Assembly: GCA_028280025.1 (NCBI GenBank) | Contig: JANQMO010000044.1 | Location: 62,001-126,000 of the forward strand | DNA: 64,000 nt | DNA from: Chlorobium sp. | Lineage (GTDB): Bacteria; Bacteroidota; Chlorobiia; Chlorobiales; Chlorobiaceae | Direction of reading: 5' to 3' | Shown here: in pieces, positions 22,612 through 32,085 of the stretch | Position numbering within the stretch: position 1 is the stretch's first letter | How the letters are laid out: each line of letters starts with the position of its first letter | The notes under the pieces: model-generated | The model's input: the letters and a program-made list of their open reading frames with translations, nothing else | The model's database searches: none | Told to the model about the DNA's origin: nothing | Program-made: the position numbers and the translations under genes

Positions 22612-23751
22612 ATGCGTTACGATGTGGCTGTCATAGGCGGCGGGCCATCCGGGGCCGTTGCCGCTGCCGAGCTTACAAAAGCCGGCATTTCCACCGTTCT
22701 TATCGAGAGGAACCTTGAAAATGTCAAGCCCTGCGGAGGAGCGATTCCTCTCGGCTTGATAGAAGAGTTCAGTATTCCCGATCCTCTTGTGGAAAAAAAG
22801 CTCTCGAAAATGAGCGTCCGTTCACCCGGAGGCAGGATGATTTCCATGGAAATGCCCAACGGCTATGTGGGCATGGTCCGCAGGGAGCGCTTTGACAGCT
22901 ATCTTCGAGACAAGGCGGAACGTCTCGGCACCACTGTCATCGAAGCGCTCGTCAAGAACATCAGGCAAAACGGCAACGGCTACACCCTGCACCTTTCAAA
23001 AGATATCCCTCCCCTGGAAGCGAACCATATCATCGGGGCAGACGGAGCCAACTCGAGAACAGCGAACGACCTTGGATTTCCGCCGAACGAACTGCAGGTG
23101 ATCGCCATGCAGCAGCGCTTTCAATACTGTGAACGGCTCAAGCCCTATGAAGAACTTGTCGAAATCTGGTTTGACGGGGACGTTTCGCCGGATTTCTATG
23201 GCTGGATATTCCCGAAGACAGACCATATCGCCATCGGAACAGGCACGGAGTTCAGGAAACACAATCTCAGGCATCTGCAGCAACGTTTTGTCGAGAAGCT
23301 CGGTATCCGCGAAAAACCTTACCTCGACGAAGCGGCAAAAATACCCATGAAGCCAAGGAAGTCATTCACACAGGAAAACGCCATCCTCGTTGGCGATGCT
23401 GCAGGACTGGTAACCCCGGCAAACGGTGAAGGAATTTTCTTTGCCATGCGGTCCGGAAAGCTGGGCGGACAGGCCATGATCGAGAAAATTCGCGACCGGA
23501 AGCCGCTGAAAACCTATGAAAACACATTCCGAAAACTCTACGCGCCGATCTTTTTCGGACTCCAGGCGCTGCAATCGGTCTACTACCGCAATGACCGGCT
23601 TCGGGAAAGTTTTGTCGCCATCTGCGAGGATACCGACGTGCAGAGGATCACGTTCGACTCATACCTGTACAAAAAAATGGTGCCTGCTCCATGGAGTGTT
23701 CAGATGAAAATATTCCTTAAAAACATCTATCACCTTGCAAAAGGCTCCTGA
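22612..23751 (+). CDS. bchP: Geranylgeranyl reductase (bacteriochlorophyll biosynthesis, BchP/ChlP family)
   Basis: A 379-residue FAD/NADPH-dependent reductase. The dinucleotide-binding motif is VIGGGPSGAVAAAELTKAGI (residues 7-26), followed by an IERNLENVKPCGGAIP loop typical of geranylgeranyl reductases, and a second FAD motif (AILVGDAAGLVTPANGEGI). It reduces the geranylgeranyl group on bacteriochlorophyll, or geranylgeranyl-PP, to phytyl. Paralogues exist in the family, so action on archaeal-type or quinone lipids is a formal alternative. Its stop codon is directly followed by the ATG of a membrane protein gene, implying co-translation. Confidence 0.9.
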   Translation: MRYDVAVIGGGPSGAVAAAELTKAGISTVLIERNLENVKPCGGAIPLGLIEEFSIPDPLVEKKLSKMSVRSPGGRMISMEMPNGYVGMVRRERFDSYLRDKAERLGTTVIEALVKNIRQNGNGYTLHLSKDIPPLEANHIIGADGANSRTANDLGFPPNELQVIAMQQRFQYCERLKPYEELVEIWFDGDVSPDFYGWIFPKTDHIAIGTGTEFRKHNLRHLQQRFVEKLGIREKPYLDEAAKIPMKPRKSFTQENAILVGDAAGLVTPANGEGIFFAMRSGKLGGQAMIEKIRDRKPLKTYENTFRKLYAPIFFGLQALQSVYYRNDRLRESFVAICEDTDVQRITFDSYLYKKMVPAPWSVQMKIFLKNIYHLAKGS

Positions 23752-24450
23752 ATGCTTCTCTCTCTGCCCAACTGGCTTATCCACATATCCTCCTCTCTGG
23801 AATGGGGTATCGCGGCCTACCTCATGTTCCGATACGGAAGGATTATCGGACGGCAGGACGTAAGCCTGCTGGGGCTCTTCATGATCCCTCACTGGATCGG
23901 AAGCTGGTTCGTTCTTGCCTATCATGTCAGCGGCGACTCGATACCGATCCTTCTCGATCTTTCAGAAACCGTCAACCTTTTCGGGAGCAGTGCGCTCCTG
24001 TACGCATCTCTCGGCATTCTCCGTGTTATCAATTCCCGCCGAGCCAAGGGGACGATTGCCGCTGCAGGGCTTATTCTCGTTTCCGGCAGACCGCAGTCCT
24101 ATATGGGTGAAGACATCTTTGATCTGATCCTTCAGATATCGAGCGTTGTCTATCTGGCCTTTCTCTTCACCCTGCTTCTCATCCGCAAAAAAGACCCCGG
24201 TCTGCTATCCGGCCTGACCGTTGCCGGATTCTGGTTCGTGCTGGTCTTCATCGGCGTTACGGTGTTTTTCATGTACCTCTCTGCCGAAATCCGATCCTTT
24301 CCAACGCTCTCGCACGACGACCTCCTGCATGGCAGCGCCGAAAGCCTTCTTACCATCAGCAACCTGATGATTGTCCTGGGGGTCCACAAGCAGATCCGGC
24401 AGGCGGAAAAGGAAAGGAAGGATATTGACCAGGAAAATTCAGGGGTGTAG
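23752..24450 (+). CDS. Membrane protein fusing DUF2499 (Ycf49-like) and DUF3593-like halves
   Basis: A 232-residue protein with about 6-7 hydrophobic segments. The first third (SLPNWLIHISSSLEWGIAAY, then RYGRIIG and WFVLAYH) resembles DUF2499, the Ycf49-like family of cyanobacteria and plastids. The second part (VVYLAFLFTLLLIRKKDP; FWFVLVFIGVTVFFM; LLHGSAESLLTISNLMIVLG) resembles DUF3593, a separate cyanobacterial/plastid family. Its ATG follows the bchP stop with no gap, so it is probably linked to pigment-tail metabolism or anchoring of BchP. Family calls are from memory of the motifs; function unknown. Confidence 0.75.
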   Translation: MLLSLPNWLIHISSSLEWGIAAYLMFRYGRIIGRQDVSLLGLFMIPHWIGSWFVLAYHVSGDSIPILLDLSETVNLFGSSALLYASLGILRVINSRRAKGTIAAAGLILVSGRPQSYMGEDIFDLILQISSVVYLAFLFTLLLIRKKDPGLLSGLTVAGFWFVLVFIGVTVFFMYLSAEIRSFPTLSHDDLLHGSAESLLTISNLMIVLGVHKQIRQAEKERKDIDQENSGV

Positions 24451-26166
24451 GATTCTTTTATAGGCCCCGGAATCTTCGAGAATAGACCGTGCTTTTTTCA
24501 CCACCGGGTCACGCTCGATACGGCTCCGCCGTGCGGCATCTTCGTCATAGTGGCGCAGAACCTCTTCTTCGAGTGCGATGGCAATCGTTTCAGACTCGCT
24601 TGACTGCTTTTTGTCGGCAAACTGCTTCAGTTCATTTTGAAGCGAGACGATCAGGGTATCGACATCTGCAGAAACCGTGTCCGCTTTTTCCCCAAGCATC
24701 TTTTTCATATCCTCCAGAAGAAGCTCGGATTCCGTTCTGAAGGCAAAGCCCTCCCCGTTCAAAAATCGGCTGAAATCCTGCATCATCACACTTCTGTCAA
24801 TACCCGCCGCTGGAAGCCGCTCGTTCGATGCCTTGTAATGGTTGGCATAACGGAACAGCATACCTTTCCTACGCAGCGCAGATTCATAATCGCCGATTTC
24901 AGGTGCTTCGATCCGGATATCGGGGAGAATTCCGCCTCCGCCGTATACCTTGCGGCGGTGTTTTGTATAGTATACAGGCTCACCCTTCTCGGCCTTTGTT
25001 CCGGCGAGGATATCCCGCGTCTCCTGTCTCCAGTCATGCGGCTTCTGAATAAGGCGGCCTGACGGGGTATAATACTTTGCTGTTGTCATTTTCAGCGTGC
25101 AATCATACGGAAGGCTGATGACCGATTGAACCAGCCCCTTGCCGAACGAACGGTCACCGACGACGACACCGCGGTCGAGTTCCTGTATTGCCCCTGCGAC
25201 AATCTCCGATGCCGATGCGCTGTTGCGGTTTATCAGAACAGCCAGAGGCATTGTATCCAGCAGAGGCTCCCTGGTCGTCCGGTACACATTGCTGCTTTCC
25301 GGATCACGTCCTCTTGTCGAAACAACCATACTGCCTTTCGGAACAAACAGGCCGGTAACGTCAACGGCGACATCAAGCAATCCTCCGGGATTGTTGCGTA
25401 GATCGAGGATCACCGCTTTCATCGGCGTGTTTCGAATGCTTGCCGTTGTGCGCAGCTCCCGAATGGCTTTGCCGAGCTCATCGGCGCTCCTGTTGCCGAA
25501 AGAGTGCATCTCAAGGTATCCCGTCGAGCCGTAAAGCCCGGCAAAACGGATACTGTTCACCCTGACCTCCTGACGTACCATCCTCACCCTTTTCCAACGC
25601 CTCTTTCCATACCGCTCAACCGCCAGCCGAACCCCTGTTCCTGAAGGGCCCTTGATCAGATTCCTCACCTCATCGAGGTCATATCCCTCGACCGTTTTCC
25701 CGTCAACCTTCACGATCCGGTCTCCCACCTGCAGCCCCGCAGCCGAGGCGGGAGTCCCGCCGAAAACGGATACGACAAAAACATCTCCTGCTATATCGGC
25801 AATCCTGACGCCGATGCCTGCATATTGACCGCTGGTGAGTTCTCCGAGCTCAAGCGATTCATCCTCGTCAAGAAACACCGTATAAGGATCAAGCGTATCG
25901 AGCATCCCGTCAATTCCGGCATACATGAACTCAGCCACATCCAGGCTGTCGACATAGTTTCCGGAAACGTTCGTATAGACGTCACCGAGCAGTTCGATAC
26001 TTTTCGATATGGAAAAATATTCTTCATCAGGATTATCTGCCGGCTTCAGCCCCGTTCCCATTATAACGAGCAGCGAAACGAGAACAGGAAGTGCGATCCT
26101 GACAAATAATCCTGAATGAAGTGCCTTCATTCCTGCACACAGTGACTCTCCAAGCCTGTTGCTCAT
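24439..26166 (-). CDS. C-terminal processing peptidase (S41 family, CtpA-like)
   Basis: About 575 residues from the ATG at 26166, 4 bp after the dapD stop; an in-frame ATG at 26217 lies inside dapD and another at 26130 is possible. A signal-anchor (VRIALPVLVSLLVIMGTG) is followed by a PDZ domain (YAGIGVRIADIAGDVFVVSV; GGTPASAAGLQVGDRIVKVDG) and the protease domain: GYLEMHSFG, LDLRNNPGGLLDVAVDV, nucleophile in NRNSASASEIVAGA, and Lys 25 residues later (SFGKGLVQ). It cleaves C-terminal tails of periplasmic or envelope proteins. The 3' end overlaps the convergent DUF2499 gene by 12 bp. Confidence 0.92.
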   Translation of the reverse strand: MSNRLGESLCAGMKALHSGLFVRIALPVLVSLLVIMGTGLKPADNPDEEYFSISKSIELLGDVYTNVSGNYVDSLDVAEFMYAGIDGMLDTLDPYTVFLDEDESLELGELTSGQYAGIGVRIADIAGDVFVVSVFGGTPASAAGLQVGDRIVKVDGKTVEGYDLDEVRNLIKGPSGTGVRLAVERYGKRRWKRVRMVRQEVRVNSIRFAGLYGSTGYLEMHSFGNRSADELGKAIRELRTTASIRNTPMKAVILDLRNNPGGLLDVAVDVTGLFVPKGSMVVSTRGRDPESSNVYRTTREPLLDTMPLAVLINRNSASASEIVAGAIQELDRGVVVGDRSFGKGLVQSVISLPYDCTLKMTTAKYYTPSGRLIQKPHDWRQETRDILAGTKAEKGEPVYYTKHRRKVYGGGGILPDIRIEAPEIGDYESALRRKGMLFRYANHYKASNERLPAAGIDRSVMMQDFSRFLNGEGFAFRTESELLLEDMKKMLGEKADTVSADVDTLIVSLQNELKQFADKKQSSESETIAIALEEEVLRHYDEDAARRSRIERDPVVKKARSILEDSGAYKRILHP

Positions 26167-26170
26167 GGAG

Positions 26171-27028
26171 TTATCGCAGGGCACTTTCAAGAGCCGTTGC
26201 ACTGTCGGTTTTTTCATCCCTGTACTTGATAATCATCGGTGTATAGACAGACAGGCCGTTTTTTTCGGCAAAATCTCCCTGTATTTTCCTGGCCCCTGCA
26301 ACGACAACGGCTCCTTCAGGGATCGTAAGCGGAGTTCCCTCCGACTTTCTGATGATACGTTCATGGACCAGGTCATAGACCGGCGTCGACCCATTCAGAA
26401 TAACCCCGGTTCCGAGAACCGCCCGCCGGGAAACAACGGTCCCCTCATACACACCGCAGTTCCCTCCGACCATCACGTCATCTTCAATGACGACAGGCAC
26501 CGCCCCGACCGGTTCGAGAACACCGCCGATCTGGGTAGCAGCAGAGAGATGAACATTGCGCCCGATCTGGGCACAACTGCCGACAAGCGCATGAGAATCA
26601 ATCATGCTGCCGGCATCGACATAGGCGCCGACATTGACATATGCCGGGGGCATCATCACGACCGACGGCGCAAGATATGCGCCATCCCTCACGGATGATC
26701 CGCCGGGAACGATACGGACACTGTCCTCCTTTTGAAAACGTTTGACCGGATAGGTATCCTTGTCGACAAAGGTCCAGTCGTTACCGTCCGGAAACGGAAT
26801 GGTATGCTCCTCCAGCCGGCCAAGCTTCATACCAAGCAGAATCCCCTGCTTTACCCATGGGTTCGCTTCCCAGCGCTCATCTTTTTTTTCCGCTGCCCGA
26901 ACCGTCCCGTTATTGAGCAGGACAAGGAAACCGTCAAACACTTCCCGCGCCGCACTATTGTCCTGAAGCTGCCGGACTGTCAAGCCGGATAAATCCTCGA
27001 TACTTCTCCGGACGTCTTCTGTCTGCAT
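26171..27028 (-). CDS. dapD: 2,3,4,5-tetrahydropyridine-2,6-dicarboxylate N-succinyltransferase
   Basis: A 285-residue left-handed beta-helix acyltransferase. The N-terminal helical domain (LLNNGTVRAAEKKDERWEAN; VKQGILLGMKLG) is followed by hexapeptide repeats (VRDGAYLAPSVVMMPPAYVN; VGAYVDAGSMIDSHALVGSC; AQIGRNVHLSAATQIGGVLE). DapD succinylates tetrahydrodipicolinate in the lysine/meso-diaminopimelate pathway. No other lysine-pathway gene is adjacent. Upstream of ctpA on the same strand. Confidence 0.93.
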   Translation of the reverse strand: MQTEDVRRSIEDLSGLTVRQLQDNSAAREVFDGFLVLLNNGTVRAAEKKDERWEANPWVKQGILLGMKLGRLEEHTIPFPDGNDWTFVDKDTYPVKRFQKEDSVRIVPGGSSVRDGAYLAPSVVMMPPAYVNVGAYVDAGSMIDSHALVGSCAQIGRNVHLSAATQIGGVLEPVGAVPVVIEDDVMVGGNCGVYEGTVVSRRAVLGTGVILNGSTPVYDLVHERIIRKSEGTPLTIPEGAVVVAGARKIQGDFAEKNGLSVYTPMIIKYRDEKTDSATALESALR

Positions 27029-27085
27029 AAATCGTCGTTACTCTGAAGTTGCAAAAAACTGTATCTCCCGCATGAAAAACCGTTC

Positions 27086-28786
27086 TTACAGGTCGCTGTA
27101 CTCAGCAGTAATATCCTTGCCGTTTTTCCTCAGCGAAAAACGGAAATCATCACTTCTGAGGCTTTCATCGGGTTTGATCTGAATAAAAAGCATATGCTGG
27201 AGGAACCATTTCAGCTCGATGTTCCGATCGATGTTACGGAGCGGTTCGGCAACTGTGGGACTGACATGCAGGTCAAGCTGCTGGAAAATCAGTTTCTGAG
27301 CAAGAGCATATTTCCTCAGCCATCGTTCTATCTGGTTGATGGTCGTGCACCTGGCCTGAACAACGCCGGTCCCGCCGCATGCAGGACACTGGTCGCCCAT
27401 TCGCTGCATGAGACTGGGCCTGATTCTTTCACGGGTAATCTGCATCAGGCCGAAATCGGACATAGGCAGAATATTCGACTTGGCCCGGTCATGGCGCAGT
27501 TCGTTCTTCATCGCGTCATGGACCTTTTTGGCGTTTTTCGGATCGAGCATATCAATAAAATCAACAACAATAATACCGCCGATATCCCGCAGCCGGAGCT
27601 GCCGGACGATTTCGCGGGCCGCTTCGAGATTGGTTTTCAGCGAGTTTTCCTCCTGCTCCTTCTTGGCGGCATACCGTCCGCTGTTGACATCGATAACCAC
27701 CATGGCCTCGGTGTGCTCGATAATGATATATCCTCCGGACTTAAGCCATACCTTTCGGGAAAAAATGGATTCGATATCCTTTGCGATGCCATAGCCTTCG
27801 AACAGGGGGAGCTTGCCCTCATAAAGCGTGACGTTCTTTTCCATTTCCGGAGCCGCCCACTGGATATAATTCAAGGTCTCCTTGTGTATGACCTGTGAAT
27901 TGGCAACAACCTCCATAACGTCAGTCGTCAGGGAATCCCGCAGGACACTGGATATGATCGTATCCTCCTTGAAAATGAGCTGCGGAGGCTTGGCATCCTT
28001 GAGCTTCTCCTCGATCTGCTCCCATTTGACAAGCAGCTTTTCAAGATCTTTTTTCAGCAGTTCCTCTTCCTGGTGCTCGGCCACCGTTCTGATAATCGCC
28101 CCGAATCCTTCAGGAAGCATCGAGCGAACAAGTTTTTTCAGCCTGGCACGTTCTTTTCTGGAGACAACACGGCGGGACACAGCAATCTGGCCGCCCCCGA
28201 AAGGAAGCAATACCATAAAGCGCCCTGCGATGGTAATATCGGAGGTAAGCCGCGCGCCCTTGTTGCTGATCGGCTCTTTGATAACCTGCACAAGAATGGA
28301 ATCATCGGCTTTCAGCCTGCCTGCGATCATCTGGGTATAGGACTGCCGTCGGCGATCGCCCCCTTTTGCTTTTCCGTTCCCGCTTTTTGGATCGTTACCC
28401 GAAACCGCACCTCTTTCATCGCCGGCCTTTGAAGACCGCGCGTTCGCAGTCTTTCCATTGACCTCCCCGTCTCCCTCACCGTTTTCACCGTTACCGTTTT
28501 CATCGTCATCCTCGTCGTCCTCGATCAAGGCACGATAATCTTCGTTCGTTGTCCCGACATCGGAAAAATGCAAAAAACCGTCTGACTTCTGTCCGATATC
28601 AACAAACGCCGCCTTGAGCCCCTCGACAACCTTGTGTACTCTGCCGAGATAAATGTCGCCGATGCTTCGCAAGCTGTCAGGACGCTCTATGACCAGCTCG
28701 GCAAGACGCCCTTCCTCAACCAGGGCCACCTGAATCTCATCGCCGGACTTGTTCATCAGCAACTGTTTTTTCACCGTCTTCTTCAT
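27086..28786 (-). CDS. rng: Ribonuclease G/E family endoribonuclease with an acidic low-complexity insertion
   Basis: A 566-residue RNase G/E protein. The S1 domain starts at about residue 40 (IYLGRVHKVVEGLKAAFVDI; GFLHFSDV) and is interrupted at about 89-147 by a hydrophilic stretch rich in Asp, Glu, Gly and Asn, then resumes (ADDSILVQVIKEPISNKGAR). The DNase I-like catalytic part has VVIDVNSGRYAAKKEQ and GGIIVVDFIDMLDPKNAKKV, with the metal-binding Asp residues, and the Zn-link is CPACGGTG. It matures rRNA and turns over mRNA. The insertion is in frame and lacks stop codons. Confidence 0.93.
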   Translation of the reverse strand: MKKTVKKQLLMNKSGDEIQVALVEEGRLAELVIERPDSLRSIGDIYLGRVHKVVEGLKAAFVDIGQKSDGFLHFSDVGTTNEDYRALIEDDEDDDENGNGENGEGDGEVNGKTANARSSKAGDERGAVSGNDPKSGNGKAKGGDRRRQSYTQMIAGRLKADDSILVQVIKEPISNKGARLTSDITIAGRFMVLLPFGGGQIAVSRRVVSRKERARLKKLVRSMLPEGFGAIIRTVAEHQEEELLKKDLEKLLVKWEQIEEKLKDAKPPQLIFKEDTIISSVLRDSLTTDVMEVVANSQVIHKETLNYIQWAAPEMEKNVTLYEGKLPLFEGYGIAKDIESIFSRKVWLKSGGYIIIEHTEAMVVIDVNSGRYAAKKEQEENSLKTNLEAAREIVRQLRLRDIGGIIVVDFIDMLDPKNAKKVHDAMKNELRHDRAKSNILPMSDFGLMQITRERIRPSLMQRMGDQCPACGGTGVVQARCTTINQIERWLRKYALAQKLIFQQLDLHVSPTVAEPLRNIDRNIELKWFLQHMLFIQIKPDESLRSDDFRFSLRKNGKDITAEYSDL

Positions 28787-29018
28787 TACACCACTCTGAA
28801 ATCTTGAATATTTATTAACGCGCTCTCTTCCTGCGTATACCGCCTTTCAAACGCACGCTCCTCATTGGAGGATCACTCCGATCCCCAGCACCGCATGCAA
28901 GCACATGCAGCCTATGAAATGTAAGCTCTATTATTGAACATTTTTGTTAAAAGCACAAATTTTCGTCACTTTTCATGACAGATATAACAGCACAAAGCCT
29001 TTTTCAGTCAAGGCATCA

Positions 29019-29657
29019 ATGGGCCGCTCCGCACGACACGAACCTCTGACGACACAATACGAAGCCAGATACTGGACAGATGCTCCAGGAATTTGCGGCA
29101 TAGACGAAGCCGGAAGAGGACCGCTGGCAGGGCCGGTTGTCGCTGCCGCTGTTGTCTTACCGCGGTTCTACCACCCTGACGGGATACTCCGCAAGCTGCA
29201 CGATTCAAAAATCATTAAACCGGCGCTGAGAGACTCCCTTGCAGATGCAGTGAAAGATACCGCAAAGGACTTCGGTATCTCGGTTATCGACAACCTGACC
29301 ATTGACCGCCTTAATATTTTTCGAGCAGCCATGCTTGCAATGAACAAGGCTGTCGTTTCCCTTGACAAGCTCCCCGACTATCTGATGGTCGACGGCAACC
29401 GCTTCATACCCGACCTTCCGGTCCCTTACGAAACATTCGTGAAAGGCGATTCCAGAGTCTTTTCTATCGCCGCCGCCTCGGTGCTGGCAAAAACCGCACG
29501 GGACAGGATCATGAAAACGTATGCGGAAGAGTATCCCCAGTACGGATTCGACAAGCATTTCGGTTATCCGACAAAGGCACATGTTGCCGCGATTGAAAAG
29601 TACGGTCGCTGCCCCCTGCATCGAAAAAGCTTCCGTTTAAAAGCCCTTGGCGAATAA
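29019..29657 (+). CDS. rnhB: Ribonuclease HII
   Basis: About 212 residues from the ATG at 29019 (AAGG just upstream); a frame open from 28944 adds 25 non-conserved residues. The active site begins GICGIDEAGRGPLAGPVVAA (Asp-Glu-Gly), with the further acidic residues in DYLMVDGNRF and SVLAKTARDRIM. It removes ribonucleotides and RNA primers from DNA. Followed 14 bp later by yraN. The 28787-29018 gap upstream holds no gene that I can see. Confidence 0.93.
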   Translation: MGRSARHEPLTTQYEARYWTDAPGICGIDEAGRGPLAGPVVAAAVVLPRFYHPDGILRKLHDSKIIKPALRDSLADAVKDTAKDFGISVIDNLTIDRLNIFRAAMLAMNKAVVSLDKLPDYLMVDGNRFIPDLPVPYETFVKGDSRVFSIAAASVLAKTARDRIMKTYAEEYPQYGFDKHFGYPTKAHVAAIEKYGRCPLHRKSFRLKALGE

Positions 29658-29671
29658 ACAGAACAGCAGCC

Positions 29672-30061
29672 ATGTCATATGAACCGCATGACCTCGGACG
29701 GCAGGGGGAAACAACCGCCGCTTCACACCTGATAAAAAAAGGGTACCGCGTCATCAGCAGAAACTATCGCTACCGGCGCAATGAAATCGACATCATTGCC
29801 AGAGACCGGAAAACCCTCTGCTTCATCGAGGTCAAAACACGATCATCAAAAGACAAAGGTCATCCTCTCGAGGCCGTCACCCCCGCAAAGCAGAAAGAGA
29901 TCATCCGGGCGGCTTCGGCCTATCTTGCCGCCCTTCCGGACACCGGGGTTGACTGCCGCTTCGACGTGATCGCGATCGTCGTGCACTCGTTTGCCGACGG
30001 GAAGATAAGGAAATACGACATCGAGCATATTATCAATGCATTCATGGTCGAACAGGCCTAG
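29672..30061 (+). CDS. YraN family (UPF0102) endonuclease-like protein
   Basis: A 129-residue protein of the YraN/UPF0102 family, a restriction-nuclease-like fold: GRQGETTAASHLIKKGYRVI, NYRYRRNEIDIIARD and LCFIEVKTRSSKDKGHPLEA (the D...EVK catalytic-type residues). Function is not settled; often next to rnhB, as here. Coupled arrangement supports a DNA-processing role. Confidence 0.9.
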   Translation: MSYEPHDLGRQGETTAASHLIKKGYRVISRNYRYRRNEIDIIARDRKTLCFIEVKTRSSKDKGHPLEAVTPAKQKEIIRAASAYLAALPDTGVDCRFDVIAIVVHSFADGKIRKYDIEHIINAFMVEQA

Positions 30062-30150
30062 CCTGACATGGCATGTGAGGCTATTTTTTAGTACATTGCA
30101 CGATCACAAATTGTATCGATCCAAACGCATCCGCACCTTGCAAAAACACT

Positions 30151-32085
30151 ATGTCTGACTCCCGGAACACGACAGCTTCATCAGCCTATGCGGCAACCAA
30201 CATACAGATACTGGACGGTATAGAGCATGTTCGCAAGCGCCCCGCAATGTATATTGGCGACGTCCATGTCAGGGGCCTGCATCATCTTATCTACGAAGTC
30301 GTCGACAACTCGATTGACGAAACGCTTGCCGGCTATAACGATACCATCGAACTGACACTCAATACAGACGGTTCGGTCACTGTTTCCGACAACGGAAGAG
30401 GTATACCGGTCGATATTCATCCCCAGAAGAAAAAATCAGCGCTGGAACTGGTCATGACCGTCATCGGTGCAGGCGGCAAGTTCGATAAAGGCGCATACAA
30501 AGTTTCAGGCGGGCTGCACGGAGTCGGCGCATCTGTCGTCAATGCCCTGTCAGAGTGGTGCGAAGTCGAAGTCTGCCGGGAAGGCAAAATCTGGTATCAG
30601 CGGTATCATAAAGGAGTACCGCAATGCGAGGTGCAGGTAATCGGCGAAACGGATAAAACCGGCACGAAAACAACGTTCAAACCTGACGCGGAAATTTTCA
30701 AAACCACGGAGTTCCGCATGGATGTCGTCATCGACCGCATGCGCGAACTGGCATTTCTGAACAACGTCCTCAAAATCATCGTTCGCGACGTTGACGGGAA
30801 CGAGGAAACGTTTCATTACGAAGGCGGAATACGGGAGTTTGTCAAGTATACCGATCATAACCGTGTCAGCCTGATAAAAGAACCGATCTATATCAGTGGA
30901 GAAAAAGAATCGACTGTCATCGAGATAGCCCTGCAGTACAACGACTCCTACCAGGAAAATGTCTTCAGCTATGTCAATAACATCAACACCCATGAAGGTG
31001 GAACGCACGTCACCGGTTTTCGCAAGGCGCTGACAAGAACCCTCAATGCCTATGCGCAGAAAAATGACCTGCTCAAAAACCTCAAGCTCTCGCTGACAGG
31101 CGACGACTTCAAGGAAGGACTGACCGCCGTCATCTCGGTCAAGGTACCTGAACCGCAGTTCGAAGGGCAAACGAAAACAAAACTCGGCAACTCGGAGACA
31201 CAGAGTATCGTCGAGAGCATCGTCAATGATCAACTCTCGGATTTTGCAGAAAGCAATCCCGGAGTACTCAAGACTATTATTGAAAAAGTAAAAAGTGCCG
31301 CGCTTTCAAGAGACGCCGCACGAAAAGCAAAGGAGCTCACCCGGAGAAAATCCGCACTGGAAAGTTCGGGTCTGCCCGGCAAGCTTGCCGACTGCTCAAT
31401 CAACGATCCGGAACATTGCGAACTCTACATTGTTGAGGGTGATTCAGCGGGAGGCAGCGCCAAGCAGGGCAGGGACAGAAGCTTTCAGGCCATTCTGCCG
31501 CTGAAAGGCAAAATCCTCAACGTCGAAAAAGCCAGATTGCACAAAATGCTCGAGAACGATGAAATAAAAACCATCATTCTCGCCCTCGGAACAAGTATCG
31601 GAGAAGAGGAATTCGCAGTCGACAAGCTGCGCTACGGAAAGATCATTATCATGACAGACGCGGATGTTGACGGAGCCCACATACGAACACTCCTCCTTAC
31701 ATTTTTCTTCCGCCATATGCGCGCGCTTATCGAAGCCGGTCGTGTTTTTATCGCCCAGCCCCCGCTCTATCTGATAAAATCGGGCAAGGAACAGAAATAT
31801 GCATGGGATGACGATGAGCGCAACAGTATCGCCGAGACGATGAAGAAAAAACAGAAAGGGAAGGCAAACATTTCAACCCAGCGCTACAAAGGCCTTGGCG
31901 AAATGAATCCCGAACAGCTCTGGAACACGACCATGGACCCTGAACACCGTTCACTTCTTCAGGTAACCGTGGAAAATGCCATGGAAGCCGACCAGACTTT
32001 TTCCACGCTGATGGGAGACAAGGTGGAACCGCGCCGCGAATTCATCGAAAAAAACGCCCGTTACGTAAGAAGGTTAGATGTCTGA
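30151..32085 (+). CDS. gyrB: DNA gyrase subunit B
   Basis: A 644-residue type IIA topoisomerase ATPase subunit: GHKL motifs EVVDNSIDETLAGY and VSDNGRGIPVDIH, GGLHGVGASVVNALS, transducer domain, then the TOPRIM region (LYIVEGDSAGGSAKQGRDR; IIIMTDADVDGAHIRTLL) and the C-terminal GLGEMNPEQLWNTTMDPEHR. Normal length without the E. coli insertion. The 3' end overlaps the convergent SurA-like gene by 12 bp. Confidence 0.97.
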   Translation: MSDSRNTTASSAYAATNIQILDGIEHVRKRPAMYIGDVHVRGLHHLIYEVVDNSIDETLAGYNDTIELTLNTDGSVTVSDNGRGIPVDIHPQKKKSALELVMTVIGAGGKFDKGAYKVSGGLHGVGASVVNALSEWCEVEVCREGKIWYQRYHKGVPQCEVQVIGETDKTGTKTTFKPDAEIFKTTEFRMDVVIDRMRELAFLNNVLKIIVRDVDGNEETFHYEGGIREFVKYTDHNRVSLIKEPIYISGEKESTVIEIALQYNDSYQENVFSYVNNINTHEGGTHVTGFRKALTRTLNAYAQKNDLLKNLKLSLTGDDFKEGLTAVISVKVPEPQFEGQTKTKLGNSETQSIVESIVNDQLSDFAESNPGVLKTIIEKVKSAALSRDAARKAKELTRRKSALESSGLPGKLADCSINDPEHCELYIVEGDSAGGSAKQGRDRSFQAILPLKGKILNVEKARLHKMLENDEIKTIILALGTSIGEEEFAVDKLRYGKIIIMTDADVDGAHIRTLLLTFFFRHMRALIEAGRVFIAQPPLYLIKSGKEQKYAWDDDERNSIAETMKKKQKGKANISTQRYKGLGEMNPEQLWNTTMDPEHRSLLQVTVENAMEADQTFSTLMGDKVEPRREFIEKNARYVRRLDV

